From contig CACEKJ010000002.1 of the NCBI GenBank assembly GCA_902560045.1, positions 26,071 to 90,070 on the forward strand: DNA of 64,000 nucleotides, read 5' to 3'. Position numbers and translations under genes: made by a program. Positions 10,125-20,497 of this stretch are shown here, piece after piece. The notes under the pieces were generated by a model, which was given only the letters and a program-made list of their open reading frames with translations, searched no databases and was not told the origin of the DNA. The stretch is from an uncultured Bacteroidota bacterium (GTDB lineage Bacteria > Bacteroidota > Bacteroidia > Flavobacteriales > Flavobacteriaceae). Every line of letters starts with the position of its first letter. Positions within the stretch are counted from its first letter, which is position 1.

Positions 10125-10988
10125 TTATTTATCCTTAACAAAATCCTTCATGATAAAAACATGAGGTAATGTCAAACTTGAAATTATAATAAACACAAAT
10201 AAAATGAGGTTATCACTTGTGAGTAAATCATTATTGAAATGATATAATAAAAAACCAAAAACTAAAGATAATATTGTGAAAGGAAGGGTCTTAAAGTAAA
10301 ATTTGATAAAATTATCACTCTTAAATTCCTTAAACTCTAACATTAACATTGGAAGAGAATGGCAAAACCCAAAGTACAAAGCAAAAGAAGTTAGAAGATC
10401 TGTATGATAGAAAACCATGTATATTATGGTTATTTCAGCATATAAAGGAACTTTTCTTTTGATATTAAAGTTAGTTACGCTTAACATTAAAACAGCAACT
10501 GAGATCAAAAGAAAAAATACGCTCTCAAAATTTGACAAGTCAAGGTTTGAAAACTCTGGTAGGATGTATAGGATTTCTTGTAACTCAATAATGTTATTTA
10601 AAAAAAGAGAAAGTAAAATATTAGCTCCGATGACAAAATTAAGCAGCTTATTGTCTGTGGAATTATATCCTAAAACCTGGGTTTCTCCAAAATGATAACA
10701 TGAAATAAGTAAAAATATTAGTAATCCTAAAAAAGGAGAAATAATCCACAGTATAATATTTATAAGAATAAGAGATAGGTAGACAATATAAAAAATTAAC
10801 TTACTGTTAAATCTTCTTGCCTCGGGATTTATAAAAGCTATGATATGATCCACAGATCCATGAGGGATACCGATCGATAACATGATAATAAGAAAAAGTA
10901 AAATTGAGTAAGAACTCTCTAAGCCAAAAAAAATAATCGATAAGGCAAGAATTAGACCAATCAATTTTGATCTTACTATAATATCCAT
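10125..10988 (-). CDS. blh: Brp/Blh family beta-carotene 15,15'-dioxygenase
   Basis: SIGIPHGSVDHI, CYHFGETQ, YFGFCHSLPML, LPHV motifs; next to proteorhodopsin. Confidence 0.9.
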   Translation of the reverse strand: MDIIVRSKLIGLILALSIIFFGLESSYSILLFLIIMLSIGIPHGSVDHIIAFINPEARRFNSKLIFYIVYLSLILINIILWIISPFLGLLIFLLISCYHFGETQVLGYNSTDNKLLNFVIGANILLSLFLNNIIELQEILYILPEFSNLDLSNFESVFFLLISVAVLMLSVTNFNIKRKVPLYAEITIIYMVFYHTDLLTSFALYFGFCHSLPMLMLEFKEFKSDNFIKFYFKTLPFTILSLVFGFLLYHFNNDLLTSDNLILFVFIIISSLTLPHVFIMKDFVKDK

Positions 10989-11010
10989 GGTTAGTTATTT
11001 ATTCCAATAT

Positions 11011-11043
11011 AAAAAAAAAGGTGAGGAAAATCCTCACCTTTTT
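11011..11043 (-). terminator. Intrinsic terminator downstream of proteorhodopsin
   Basis: AAAAAGGTGAGGA/TCCTCACCTTTTT near-perfect hairpin with flanking A/T runs between PR stop and blh start. Confidence 0.88.
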
Positions 11044-11069
11044 CTTAAAAGTTATTTATTAATCAAAAA

Positions 11070-11798
11070 TTAACTTCTAGCTGCAGACCAAACTGCCATA
11101 CCGAAACCAATTTTGTTAATAGCATCACCAACATTGTATACAACGTTCATATCTAATGCAATATTAGACATTCCTTCATACCATTGTCCAGCGTCAGTTC
11201 CCATTAAATAACCTAATGGATAAATAGCCCATCCTACAAGAACAAACCATTGTAACATTCTACCAGCCGAAGGTATTTTACCAGATGCGCTGTTTAATGC
11301 AGTTCCTACAGCTCCTGTTGGTCCACCAAAAATGGTTAAACAACCAACTTCATAAGCCATGTAGAAGTATGCAAGTGCTGAGGCAGTACCCCACATAGTT
11401 GCAGTTCCACCCATTACTCCAGACTCACCGAAGTAACCAGTAACTAACATTATTACAGATGCCCAGAATAATTTTCTCATTCCAACACCTGTTAAAAGAG
11501 CAAATTCAACAACCATTAATGGTACAGTAAGAATCCAGTCTATGTACCTTAATTCAGTTGGAGATTCTCCAGTAAGAACCCACTGCTCTCTCATGTAGAA
11601 ATAATGCACGGCTGCAATACCAGTAATTAGTGCTGCAACAAGCATTGAATCTTTAAATTTCTTGTCAACTTGACCGTGTTGCATTAAAAACCACACAGTA
11701 GCAGCTAACATTGAAACTGAGCCGATAAAAAATGTAAACCCAGTGAAGTCACCAGGAGCTACAGAAGCGGCGTCAAAAATAAAATTTAACATTTCCAT
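11070..11798 (-). CDS. Proteorhodopsin (proton-pumping, predicted green-absorbing)
   Basis: RYIDWILTVPLMVVEF gives D97/T101/E108 and Met at the 105 tuning position; helix G Lys in DAINKIGFG. Confidence 0.97.
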   Translation of the reverse strand: MEMLNFIFDAASVAPGDFTGFTFFIGSVSMLAATVWFLMQHGQVDKKFKDSMLVAALITGIAAVHYFYMREQWVLTGESPTELRYIDWILTVPLMVVEFALLTGVGMRKLFWASVIMLVTGYFGESGVMGGTATMWGTASALAYFYMAYEVGCLTIFGGPTGAVGTALNSASGKIPSAGRMLQWFVLVGWAIYPLGYLMGTDAGQWYEGMSNIALDMNVVYNVGDAINKIGFGMAVWSAARS

Positions 11799-11828
11799 AA
11801 TTATATAGTGTTTAATTTGTTATACACT

Positions 11829-11836
11829 CAAAATTA
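11829..11836 (-). promoter_or_regulatory. Possible Bacteroidetes -7 box (TAATTTTG) upstream of proteorhodopsin
   Basis: Reverse complement matches TAnnTTTG ~31 bp upstream of start codon; a TTG lies upstream but spacing is shorter than typical. Confidence 0.35.
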
Positions 11837-12148
11837 CACAAAATATATGCCAAAATGTTAAAAATATCTTAAAATATTGAAAATATGGTAAGATAATATT
11901 TCTAAAAATCCTCTTCCAACAGATAGAAATTGAAAAATATCTGATTTATGGTACTTTAATAAATACGCAAAATTTGAGTCTTATTTTTAGTGAAATAGTA
12001 GATAAATCGGGCTTTTTGTTGAAAAATCATCATAATTTTAATTAATTATCAGTGTATAACTTAAGAATTTTAAGATTTTCACATTTTATTAACTAGTTAA
12101 GTGAGGAACATTTAATTTATTTAATGATAAATTTGTAAAAAAGATTAA

Positions 12149-12973
12149 ATGAATATTGATCAAATACCAAATATCAAAAATTTATCTTCTGATAATTTTT
12201 TCCTCATAGCAGGACCTTGTGCTATTGAGAGTGAAGAAATGGCTGTAGAAATAGCTAGTCAAATTATAAGAATTACGGATCGTTTAGAAATTCCCTTAAT
12301 CTTCAAGGGAAGTTTCAAAAAAGCAAATCGTAGTAGACTAGATAGTTTTACCGGGATTGGAGATGAAAAAGCACTCGATATTTTAAAAAAAATAGGTACT
12401 AATTTTAAGATTCCTGTCATTACCGATATTCATTCTGTTGACGATGCGAAGTTAGCCGCTAATTATGTAGATATTCTTCAAATTCCAGCTTTTTTAGTTC
12501 GGCAAACCGATATTCTTGTTGCCGCTGCCAAGACAGGAAAGGTGATAAATTTAAAAAAAGGACAATTTATGAGTCCTGAAAGCATGCAGTTTGCTGTTGG
12601 TAAAATAATTGAATCTGGTAATGAAAAAGTAATGATAACTGATAGAGGAACTATGTTTGGCTATCAAGATTTAATAGTTGATTTTAGAGGAATTCCGATT
12701 ATGAAATCCTATGCAACTACTGTTCTTGATGTGACACATTCATTACAAAAACCCAATCAAACAAGTGGAGTAACTGGTGGATTACCCGAAATGATTGAAA
12801 CAATAGCAAGGGGCGGGATTGTGAATGATATTGACGGTCTATTTATAGAAACACATTTTGATCCAACTCAGGCACTTAGCGACGGAAAAAATATGTTGCC
12901 ATTAAATGATCTTGAGGGCCTTCTGGAAAGATTAGTGAAAATAAGACAAGCAATTGTAAGTTTTAAGAAGTAA
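12149..12973 (+). CDS. kdsA: 3-deoxy-8-phosphooctulonate synthase
   Basis: FLIAGPCAIES, FKGSFKKANRSR, TDRGTMFGYQDLIVDFR, VTHSLQKP. Confidence 0.95.
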   Translation: MNIDQIPNIKNLSSDNFFLIAGPCAIESEEMAVEIASQIIRITDRLEIPLIFKGSFKKANRSRLDSFTGIGDEKALDILKKIGTNFKIPVITDIHSVDDAKLAANYVDILQIPAFLVRQTDILVAAAKTGKVINLKKGQFMSPESMQFAVGKIIESGNEKVMITDRGTMFGYQDLIVDFRGIPIMKSYATTVLDVTHSLQKPNQTSGVTGGLPEMIETIARGGIVNDIDGLFIETHFDPTQALSDGKNMLPLNDLEGLLERLVKIRQAIVSFKK

Positions 12974-12980
12974 CTTCCAT

Positions 12981-14360
12981 TTAAAGTTTGGGTTTTGAAA
13001 CTAGCCCGTATTTATCAATTAAATAGATCAAGGCAGTCATCGTTGCTGCACCTAGCTCAAGCTCTCTTTTATGAATTGTTTCAAAAGTATCATTTTCAGA
13101 GTGATGATGATCAAAATATCTTTGGGAATCTGGTTTGAGACCACTTAATACATTATCAGGGGTTTTCAATGGTCCGATGTCTGCGCCACTACCTCCTAAT
13201 TCAAAAAAGTGAATTAAATAAGGTTTAAATAATTTTTTCCAACTTTGTATTTGGGAAAAATTAGCTTCATCAGAGTCAAAATAAAAACCTCTTGGAGTAA
13301 ATGCACCTGCATCGCTTTCGAGAGCAAAAATGTGATTTTCACCTTTTCTGAAAGCTTCCTCTGCATATTTTTTACCTCCTCTAAGTCCATTTTCCTCATT
13401 CATGAACAAAACAACTCTTATACTTCTTTTAGGAGTTATTCCAGAAATTTTTAATAATCTTAAAACATCCATTGATTGTACACATCCAGCTCCATCATCA
13501 TGAGAGCCATCCCCAATATCCCAGGAATCTAAATGACCTCCTACCAAAACATATTCATCAGGAAATTCAGAGCCAGTGATTTCACCAATTACATTATGCG
13601 ATAATACATCATCCAATTGCTTACAATTTTGTTTGAAATAAAATTTGATATCATTATCCATTTTAAGCATTGAACTTAATAAATCTGCATCTTTTGTACT
13701 TATGGCTGCGGAGGGGATCCTATCCGTTACTGGAATTTCTCCATAGGTCATACTACCTGTGTGTGGCGAATTGTCAATAGCTAAATTCATTGATCTAACA
13801 ATGACAGCAGAAGCTCCGTATTCTATTGCATTAACAGCTCCTTCATATCTTTGATCCACGCAACCACCGTATGCCTTAAACGTATCAATCAGGGTCGCAT
13901 CCATCGGTCTGTTATAAAAAACAATTTTTCCTTGGATTTTATCCCTACCCAATTTTTCAAGCTCTTCAAAACTTTTTACCTCAACTACTTTTGCCTTGAG
14001 CCCTGCAGTAGGAGTTGAGATAGAACCGCCAAGAGCACATATGTTGACTTGAGTAGTTTTTCCAGGTGAAGTTTCTATGTAGGCAAATTCTGGAGCACCC
14101 CTAACCCATTTTGGAACCATTACGGGCTGAAGCCATACTTTATCAAGACCCATTAATTCCATTTCTGACTTAGTCCAGTTAACTGCTCTTTCAGCGTTCA
14201 AAGAGCCAGAGAGTCTACCCCCAATCTGATTGGATAAATAATCTAGCCATTCATAGCTTTTACCATTTGTAAGAGAATTTGTATAAATATCTCTTATCAC
14301 CTTTTCATCAGTTTGGGAATATGTACATATAGAAATTAATAAAATTATAATATACCTCAT
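12981..14360 (-). CDS. M28 family metallopeptidase (PA domain, secreted)
   Basis: GGHLDSWDIGDGSHDDGAGC, NEENGLRGG, signal peptide. Confidence 0.88.
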   Translation of the reverse strand: MRYIIILLISICTYSQTDEKVIRDIYTNSLTNGKSYEWLDYLSNQIGGRLSGSLNAERAVNWTKSEMELMGLDKVWLQPVMVPKWVRGAPEFAYIETSPGKTTQVNICALGGSISTPTAGLKAKVVEVKSFEELEKLGRDKIQGKIVFYNRPMDATLIDTFKAYGGCVDQRYEGAVNAIEYGASAVIVRSMNLAIDNSPHTGSMTYGEIPVTDRIPSAAISTKDADLLSSMLKMDNDIKFYFKQNCKQLDDVLSHNVIGEITGSEFPDEYVLVGGHLDSWDIGDGSHDDGAGCVQSMDVLRLLKISGITPKRSIRVVLFMNEENGLRGGKKYAEEAFRKGENHIFALESDAGAFTPRGFYFDSDEANFSQIQSWKKLFKPYLIHFFELGGSGADIGPLKTPDNVLSGLKPDSQRYFDHHHSENDTFETIHKRELELGAATMTALIYLIDKYGLVSKPKL

Positions 14361-14361
14361 C

Positions 14362-15525
14362 TTATATTTTGATAAAATCTTTTACATTTTTTTCAGAAAT
14401 TTCCTTATCTCCAAGAATAATAAGTCTCTCAATGACATTTCTTAATTCCCTAACATTACCAGACCAATCGTTTTTTTTCATTAAATCAATAGCCTTTTTT
14501 GAAAATTTTCTAACTTCTGAGCCTTGTGCATCAGCTATATTTTTTGAAAAATGATCAATTAATAAGGGAATATCATCTTTTCTAGAATTTAAAGAAGGAA
14601 CATCTATAATAATTACCGCTAAACGATGGTATAAGTCTTCTCTAAATTTTCCTTCCTTAATCTCTTTTTTTAAATCTTTATTTGTAGCTGCTATTACTCT
14701 TACATCAATTTTAATGTCTTTTGCACCTCCAACCTTTTGAATACAATTATCTTGTAACACCCTTAATACTTTAGCTTGAGCTGACAAGCTCATATCTCCG
14801 ATTTCGTCTAAAAATATTGTTCCATTATGAGCTGCCTCAAACTTTCCTATTTTGTCTTTAACCGCTCCAGTAAATGATCCTTTTACATGACCAAATAATT
14901 CGCTTTCTATTAATTCACTAGGAATAGCGGCACAATTAACTTCGATTAGCGGCTGATGCGCTCGCTTACTTAGATTATGAATTGATTTAGCAACTAATTC
15001 TTTTCCAGAACCATTGGGCCCATTAACTAAGATTTTAGCATCAGTTTCGGAAACTTTATCAACAAGATCTTTTATTTGATTTATAGCCTTACTTTTTCCT
15101 ATCATTTCAAAATTTTTGCTAATTTTTTTTCGAAGCAATTTATTTTCAACAACTAATTGTTTTCTGTCTAATGCATTTCTTACTGTAGTTAGTAGTCTGT
15201 TTAAATCTGGAGGTTTAGAAATATAGTCAAACGCACCTTTCTTCATGGAATCAACTGCAAGTTCTAAATCGCCATGACCTGAAATCATTATAATTGGTGT
15301 CTCTGGGGTGTTTTTTTTCGAGAAATCTAACACCTCTATACCGTCAACTTTAGGCATTTTTATATCTGAAATAATTAAATCATAAGACTCTTTTTTAATC
15401 TTATTAATTGCTTCTATTCCGTTTTCTGCCTCATCAATTTGGTGAGACTTATCCTCTTCAGCTAATATTTTGACCAGGACTCTTCTAATAGCTGGTTCAT
15501 CTTCGATAATTAATATTTTTGACAT
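14362..15525 (-). CDS. NtrC-family sigma-54-dependent response regulator
   Basis: Receiver domain + GPNGSGKELVA, GAFTGA (as GSFTGAVKDK), GNVRELRN. Confidence 0.92.
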   Translation of the reverse strand: MSKILIIEDEPAIRRVLVKILAEEDKSHQIDEAENGIEAINKIKKESYDLIISDIKMPKVDGIEVLDFSKKNTPETPIIMISGHGDLELAVDSMKKGAFDYISKPPDLNRLLTTVRNALDRKQLVVENKLLRKKISKNFEMIGKSKAINQIKDLVDKVSETDAKILVNGPNGSGKELVAKSIHNLSKRAHQPLIEVNCAAIPSELIESELFGHVKGSFTGAVKDKIGKFEAAHNGTIFLDEIGDMSLSAQAKVLRVLQDNCIQKVGGAKDIKIDVRVIAATNKDLKKEIKEGKFREDLYHRLAVIIIDVPSLNSRKDDIPLLIDHFSKNIADAQGSEVRKFSKKAIDLMKKNDWSGNVRELRNVIERLIILGDKEISEKNVKDFIKI

Positions 15526-15532
15526 AATTTAA

Positions 15533-16846
15533 TCAGTATTTAAGCCATTTTATTAATTCTTTGTATGATGGCTTTTTTCCATACATTAATATACCTATTC
15601 TATAAATCTTTGCTGCTATCCAAATTATTAAAATAACGGATAAAAATAAAATTGTAATTGAAATTATTTGTTCAAAAATTGGAACTCCATAAGGTATTCT
15701 CATCATCATTACAATGGGAGAAGTTAATGGAATAAAAGAAAAAATTTGAGCAACAATCCCGTTTGGATCTTCTGGAACAGTTAGAATCCCAGCATATAAT
15801 GCAACAATTAAAACAATTGTTATTGGCATAAGAAACTGTTGTGCATCGGTTTGATTATCAACTGCAGCGCCAATAGCAGCAAAAATAGATGAATAAAGAA
15901 AATAGCCACCTAAAAAATAAAACAAAAAGGCTATCAAAATATTGGTGAGAGGTAAGTTAATAAAGGCTGCAATCATTTCTAAAGAATCGGATGAAATCCC
16001 GCTATCTTGAGATGCGCTTAACATAATTGATGCATTACCTGCATTGCTTGGCATTGATGTTATGCCAAATATTGATGTAACTATTGTAGAAAAAACAAAA
16101 AATAAAAATCCCCAAACAATGAATTGAGTAAGTCCTGCAAGGGATGTTCCTATTATTTTCCCTGTCATTAGCTGAAAAGGCTTAACAGATGAAATTACTA
16201 TTTCAACGATTCTATTTGTCTTCTCTTCAATTACACTCATCATTATCATACTTCCATAAGCGAAAATAAATATATATAACAGCATTCCTAAAAACATACC
16301 AAAAATCAGCTTAAGAAAACCGTCAGTTTTTGTTGTTTTTTCACCCTCGAAAGTTTCTTGAAATAAGTTAACATAAACCTTAGAATTGTTTATTTGGTTG
16401 ATATCTAGTCCTTCAATTTTAAAATTTTTGCTTGTCAATATTCTTTCAAGCTGAGTTTCAATGTTATTAATCAAGGTGAATGAAGGAGAGTCTTCTGAAA
16501 TAAAAGAAATAGAGTCTGCTATTGCTTTTGGAGAATCAAGATTTGGTATATGTATAAGACCGTAATCAGATTTTGTTTCAGAAATAATTTTTGCTTCCTC
16601 AAATGAAAAATTTTCTAAAAGGTTATATCTCAAAAATTCTGATGAATTTAAATTTTCATAAACAAATCCAGTTTCATCAACTACAGAAATATTTTTGACT
16701 GTTTCATTATTTAAACTTGACAAATAACCTAGAAAAAAAATTAAACCTACAATAAAAAGAGGAGTCAAAAATGTAGATAAAATAAATGTCTTATTTGTTA
16801 TCTTATTTAAATATTCACGAGTTGTTATAAGAGTAAAATGACCCAT
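15533..16846 (-). CDS. ABC-2 type transporter permease (NatB-like)
   Basis: 437 aa; MVIEEKTNRIVEIVISSVKPFQLMTGKIIG typical of ABC-2 permeases. Confidence 0.85.
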   Translation of the reverse strand: MGHFTLITTREYLNKITNKTFILSTFLTPLFIVGLIFFLGYLSSLNNETVKNISVVDETGFVYENLNSSEFLRYNLLENFSFEEAKIISETKSDYGLIHIPNLDSPKAIADSISFISEDSPSFTLINNIETQLERILTSKNFKIEGLDINQINNSKVYVNLFQETFEGEKTTKTDGFLKLIFGMFLGMLLYIFIFAYGSMIMMSVIEEKTNRIVEIVISSVKPFQLMTGKIIGTSLAGLTQFIVWGFLFFVFSTIVTSIFGITSMPSNAGNASIMLSASQDSGISSDSLEMIAAFINLPLTNILIAFLFYFLGGYFLYSSIFAAIGAAVDNQTDAQQFLMPITIVLIVALYAGILTVPEDPNGIVAQIFSFIPLTSPIVMMMRIPYGVPIFEQIISITILFLSVILIIWIAAKIYRIGILMYGKKPSYKELIKWLKY

Positions 16847-16847
16847 A

Positions 16848-17775
16848 TTAATTATTTTTTACAGAGTTAATGAATATTTCACTTGCACTAGGGATTACTT
16901 CTTTAAAGTGAATAACCTCTCCATTGTCATTTAAAATTTTTAGTAATTCATTTGATTTCTGAGTAGGTTTGAGATTAATATTTAATCTTAAATTATCACC
17001 AAGGGTTTTAAAAGTTGGAGTACTAGTATTGTAAAGTGTGTTTAATTGGTTTTTTAAATGATCAACATTAGATGTATTAACTGCAATTTCAAATGTATTT
17101 GATTTAAATTTTGCCTTTATATTATCTAATTTTCCGTCTAAAATCTTATTTGATTTATTAATTAACGCTATATCTTCACATAATTCTTCAACGGACTCCA
17201 TTCTGTGGGTTGAAAAAATTACAGTGGCACCTTGTTTTCGTAATTCCAAAATTTCATCCTTTATAAGATTTGCATTGATTGGATCAAATCCAGAAAATGG
17301 TTCATCAAAGATCAATAACTTAGGTTTGTGTAAGACGGTAACAATGAACTGAACCTTTTGAGCCATTCCCTTAGAAAGTTCTGTTACTTTTTTATCCCAC
17401 CAATCCGAAATTTCAAATTTTTCAAACCATTTGTTTAATTCAGATTTAGCAACAGATCTGTCTAATCCTTTTAATTGAGCCAAATATATGGCCTGTTCAC
17501 CAATTTTCATTTTAGGATACAAACCCCTTTCTTCAGGTAAGTAGCCTATATTTTTAATATGACTTGGTTTTAATTCGGAGTTATTAAAAAAAAACCTTTC
17601 CAGAATCAGGTTGAGTAATTTGATTAATGATTCTAATTAATGTTGTTTTTCCAGCTCCGTTTGGGCCTAATAGTCCAAAAATTGATCCTTCTGGAATATT
17701 TATAGAAACATCATTTAGGGCTGTAAAATTTCCATAATGTTTGGAAACAGAGTCAATAGTTAGGATATTATTCAT
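16848..17775 (-). pseudogene. ABC transporter ATP-binding protein (NatA-like), reading frame interrupted at a 9-nt homopolymer
   Basis: Walker A half in ORF 17584-17775 and signature/Walker B half in ORF 16848-17522; removing one T of the T9 run (plus-strand A9, 17586-17594) restores ...[36 protein letters not shown]... Confidence 0.8.
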
Positions 17776-17859
17776 CTAAAATTGGTTTCTTTAAATATAG
17801 TATTATTCAACCTAGATTTAGGAGTATGAATAAATATTTAATAAAACTTTAAGAAACAA

Positions 17860-18969
17860 CTATGAAAACATGTCTTTTACCCTGTCAAAAAAAGACTTTT
17901 CTGAACTTTCTGGTTTAGGTTCAAAATGCTCGTTGTTGGTCATTGATTCAAAAAATTGCTTTTGCTTTTTGTCCAAAGTTTTAGGAGTCCAAACATTTAC
18001 ATGAACCAGTAAATCTCCACTACCATATCCATTTATACTTGGGATACCTTTACCTCTCAATCTTAAAATTTTACCAGACTGCATTCCTGATTCTATTTTA
18101 ATTCTGACTTTTCCAGAAACTGTCTCAATTTCTTTGTTAGCACCTAATATAGCATCTGGAATACTTACATATAATTCATAATGTAGATTGTCACCTTCCC
18201 TTTGTAAATTTTTATGAGGAACTTCGTTAATCACAACTAATAAGTCCCCACTAATTCCATTTCCTGGAGCTTCATTTCCCTTACCACTAACCTTTAACTG
18301 CATATCGTCTACGACTCCAGCCGGAATGGGTATTTTAACCGTTTCCTCTTTAGAAATCATTCCATTTTCATCTGCTCCGTTTGGTCTATTATCGATTACC
18401 TGACCTGAGCCAGAACAACTAGGACATGTTGAAGACGTTTGCATTCTTCCAAGAATAGTGTTCGTTACACGAGTAACCTGTCCCTTTCCATTACATTGGG
18501 GACATGTCTTAAAAGTTGCACCGGAAGCTAATACTTTCCTTTTTACTTTTATTTTTTTCTCTACACCATTACAGATTTCATCTAAGGTTAAATTTACACG
18601 AACTCTTAAATTACTTCCCTTTACTACCCGTCTACCTTGTCCCCCTCCAAAGCCTCCAAAGCCTCCAAAAGCACCTCCAAAAATATCTCCAAATTGGCTG
18701 AATATATCATCCATATTCATTCCGCCTCCGAATCCTGCTCCACCACCTTGAAAAGCCTGATGACCAAACTGATCATATCTTGATTTTTTTTCAGGATTGC
18801 TTAGTACGTCATAAGCTTCAGCGGCCTCTTTAAATTTTTCCTCTGCAGCACTATCACCAGGATTTTTATCTGGATGATACTTTATGGCCATTTTTCTGTA
18901 AGCTTTTTTTATTTCTGAAGCAGAAGCACCTTTACTTACACCTAGTATTTTGTAATAATCTTCTTTCAT
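17860..18969 (-). CDS. dnaJ: Chaperone DnaJ
   Basis: J-domain [10 protein letters not shown] region, CPQCNGKG zinc centres. Confidence 0.97.
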   Translation of the reverse strand: MKEDYYKILGVSKGASASEIKKAYRKMAIKYHPDKNPGDSAAEEKFKEAAEAYDVLSNPEKKSRYDQFGHQAFQGGGAGFGGGMNMDDIFSQFGDIFGGAFGGFGGFGGGQGRRVVKGSNLRVRVNLTLDEICNGVEKKIKVKRKVLASGATFKTCPQCNGKGQVTRVTNTILGRMQTSSTCPSCSGSGQVIDNRPNGADENGMISKEETVKIPIPAGVVDDMQLKVSGKGNEAPGNGISGDLLVVINEVPHKNLQREGDNLHYELYVSIPDAILGANKEIETVSGKVRIKIESGMQSGKILRLRGKGIPSINGYGSGDLLVHVNVWTPKTLDKKQKQFFESMTNNEHFEPKPESSEKSFFDRVKDMFS

Positions 18970-18970
18970 T

Positions 18971-19486
18971 TTATTTACCTATTACAACTTTTGGATACCT
19001 AATTACTTTTTCACCCAACTTGTAACCCTTTTCAATTATATCGATTATTTTACCTTTCATATTTTTATCAGGTGAATCAATCTGAGTAACTGCCTCATGA
19101 TGATCAGCGTTAAATTCGTCACCTTTATTTATTTCAATTAGGCTTAGCCCCTTAGATTTTAATGAATCATAAAGTTTATTTTTAATTAAAACAATTCCTT
19201 TTAAAATTTCATTGTCTTTATCTTTTTCAATCTCAATTGAAGCTCTGTCGAAGTCGTCTAAAACCGGAAGCAAAGAAATCATTACTTCTTCACTTGCTGT
19301 AGAAAATAATTCAATCCTCTCTTTAGCAGTCCTTCTCTTGTAATTCTCAAACTCAGCAAAAAGCCTTAGAAACTTATCTTTCTCTAGTTTAATCTGATCT
19401 TCAAGATTAATTTCATCTGTCTGTTTTTCGACAGGATCGATTTTTTCCTCCTTATCAAGTTTTTTATTAGATTTCTTTTTAGACAT
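18971..19486 (-). CDS. grpE: Nucleotide exchange factor GrpE
   Basis: [23 protein letters not shown], position upstream of dnaJ. Confidence 0.95.
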   Translation of the reverse strand: MSKKKSNKKLDKEEKIDPVEKQTDEINLEDQIKLEKDKFLRLFAEFENYKRRTAKERIELFSTASEEVMISLLPVLDDFDRASIEIEKDKDNEILKGIVLIKNKLYDSLKSKGLSLIEINKGDEFNADHHEAVTQIDSPDKNMKGKIIDIIEKGYKLGEKVIRYPKVVIGK

Positions 19487-19545
19487 TGTTATTTTTTTAA
19501 AGTTTAGTACAAAATTGAAGCCACATTAAAATTAATGCCAAAATG

Positions 19546-20451
19546 TCACTTTAAAATATTTATCAGTGCGCTTTCAATATCAGTAAAATGAAACTTGTAA
19601 CTGGTTGATGCAATTTTTTCACTAGATATCTTTTGACTTTTAAAAAGGATAGTATGCATTTTTCCAAAAATAATTTTGAAAAATAGTTTTGGAACAGGCA
19701 TTAAAAAATAAACATTACCTCTAATTTTTGAAATGGTTTTGGTAAATGTAAAATTTGAAATGGGATTTGGAGCAACACCATTGTAAATACCATTTAATTT
19801 CATAGAAGCAGCATGCAAAAATATTCCAGAAATATCATTTATATGAATCCACGATTGCCATTGCTTACCAGACCCAAAATAAACACCAAAACCAAATGAC
19901 ATGGGCTGAATCGTTTGTTTTAATACACCTCCTTTATTTGACAAAACCAATCCAATCCTAATTATAGAAACATTTTTAATAATATCATTAAAGGAATTTG
20001 TAGCTTGTTCCCACTCCTTTATCACATCTGCTAAAAAATATTTGCTTCTTTCAGTCTCATTTTCATCAAATTCTTTGTCATAAGAAGTTGGGTAAGCTCC
20101 AATTCCACTTGCTGAAACAATGGAATCAATCTTTATTTTATTTTTTATTAATGTATTCTTTAAAAATCTCAAGCTATTTACCCTACTGCTAAGTATAATT
20201 CTTTTATTTGTTTTGGTCCAAAGTCTAAAAATAGATGCACCAGACAGGTTAATTATGACACTAACACCTTCAAAACACGAAAGGTCAATAATATTTTTTT
20301 CAGGGTTCCAATAAAAACCTTTACAATTTAACAGACTATTAATTTTCCTCTTACTAGTTGTTAAAAAATTTATCTTAATATTTCTTTTAAGACAATCTTC
20401 CACAATTTGAGATCCAATCAGTCCAGTTGCGCCAGTGATTAATATTTTCAT
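19546..20451 (-). CDS. TIGR01777-family epimerase-like protein
   Basis: MKILITGATGLIGSQIV; VSASGIGAYP; WQSWIHINDISGIF. Confidence 0.85.
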   Translation of the reverse strand: MKILITGATGLIGSQIVEDCLKRNIKINFLTTSKRKINSLLNCKGFYWNPEKNIIDLSCFEGVSVIINLSGASIFRLWTKTNKRIILSSRVNSLRFLKNTLIKNKIKIDSIVSASGIGAYPTSYDKEFDENETERSKYFLADVIKEWEQATNSFNDIIKNVSIIRIGLVLSNKGGVLKQTIQPMSFGFGVYFGSGKQWQSWIHINDISGIFLHAASMKLNGIYNGVAPNPISNFTFTKTISKIRGNVYFLMPVPKLFFKIIFGKMHTILFKSQKISSEKIASTSYKFHFTDIESALINILK

Positions 20452-20497
20452 TTATTTATAAAGTTGAAGTAAATATAATTTAAATGATTAATTTTGC

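Noticed and set aside
17584-17775. Separate 63-aa protein
   Set aside because: It is the Walker A half of the frameshifted ABC ATPase; frame restored by one-base change in T9.
18458-18751. Plus-strand ORFs (18458-18751, 18516-18701)
   Set aside because: Antisense to dnaJ; Pro/Leu-rich translation is the complement of the Gly/Phe-rich region.
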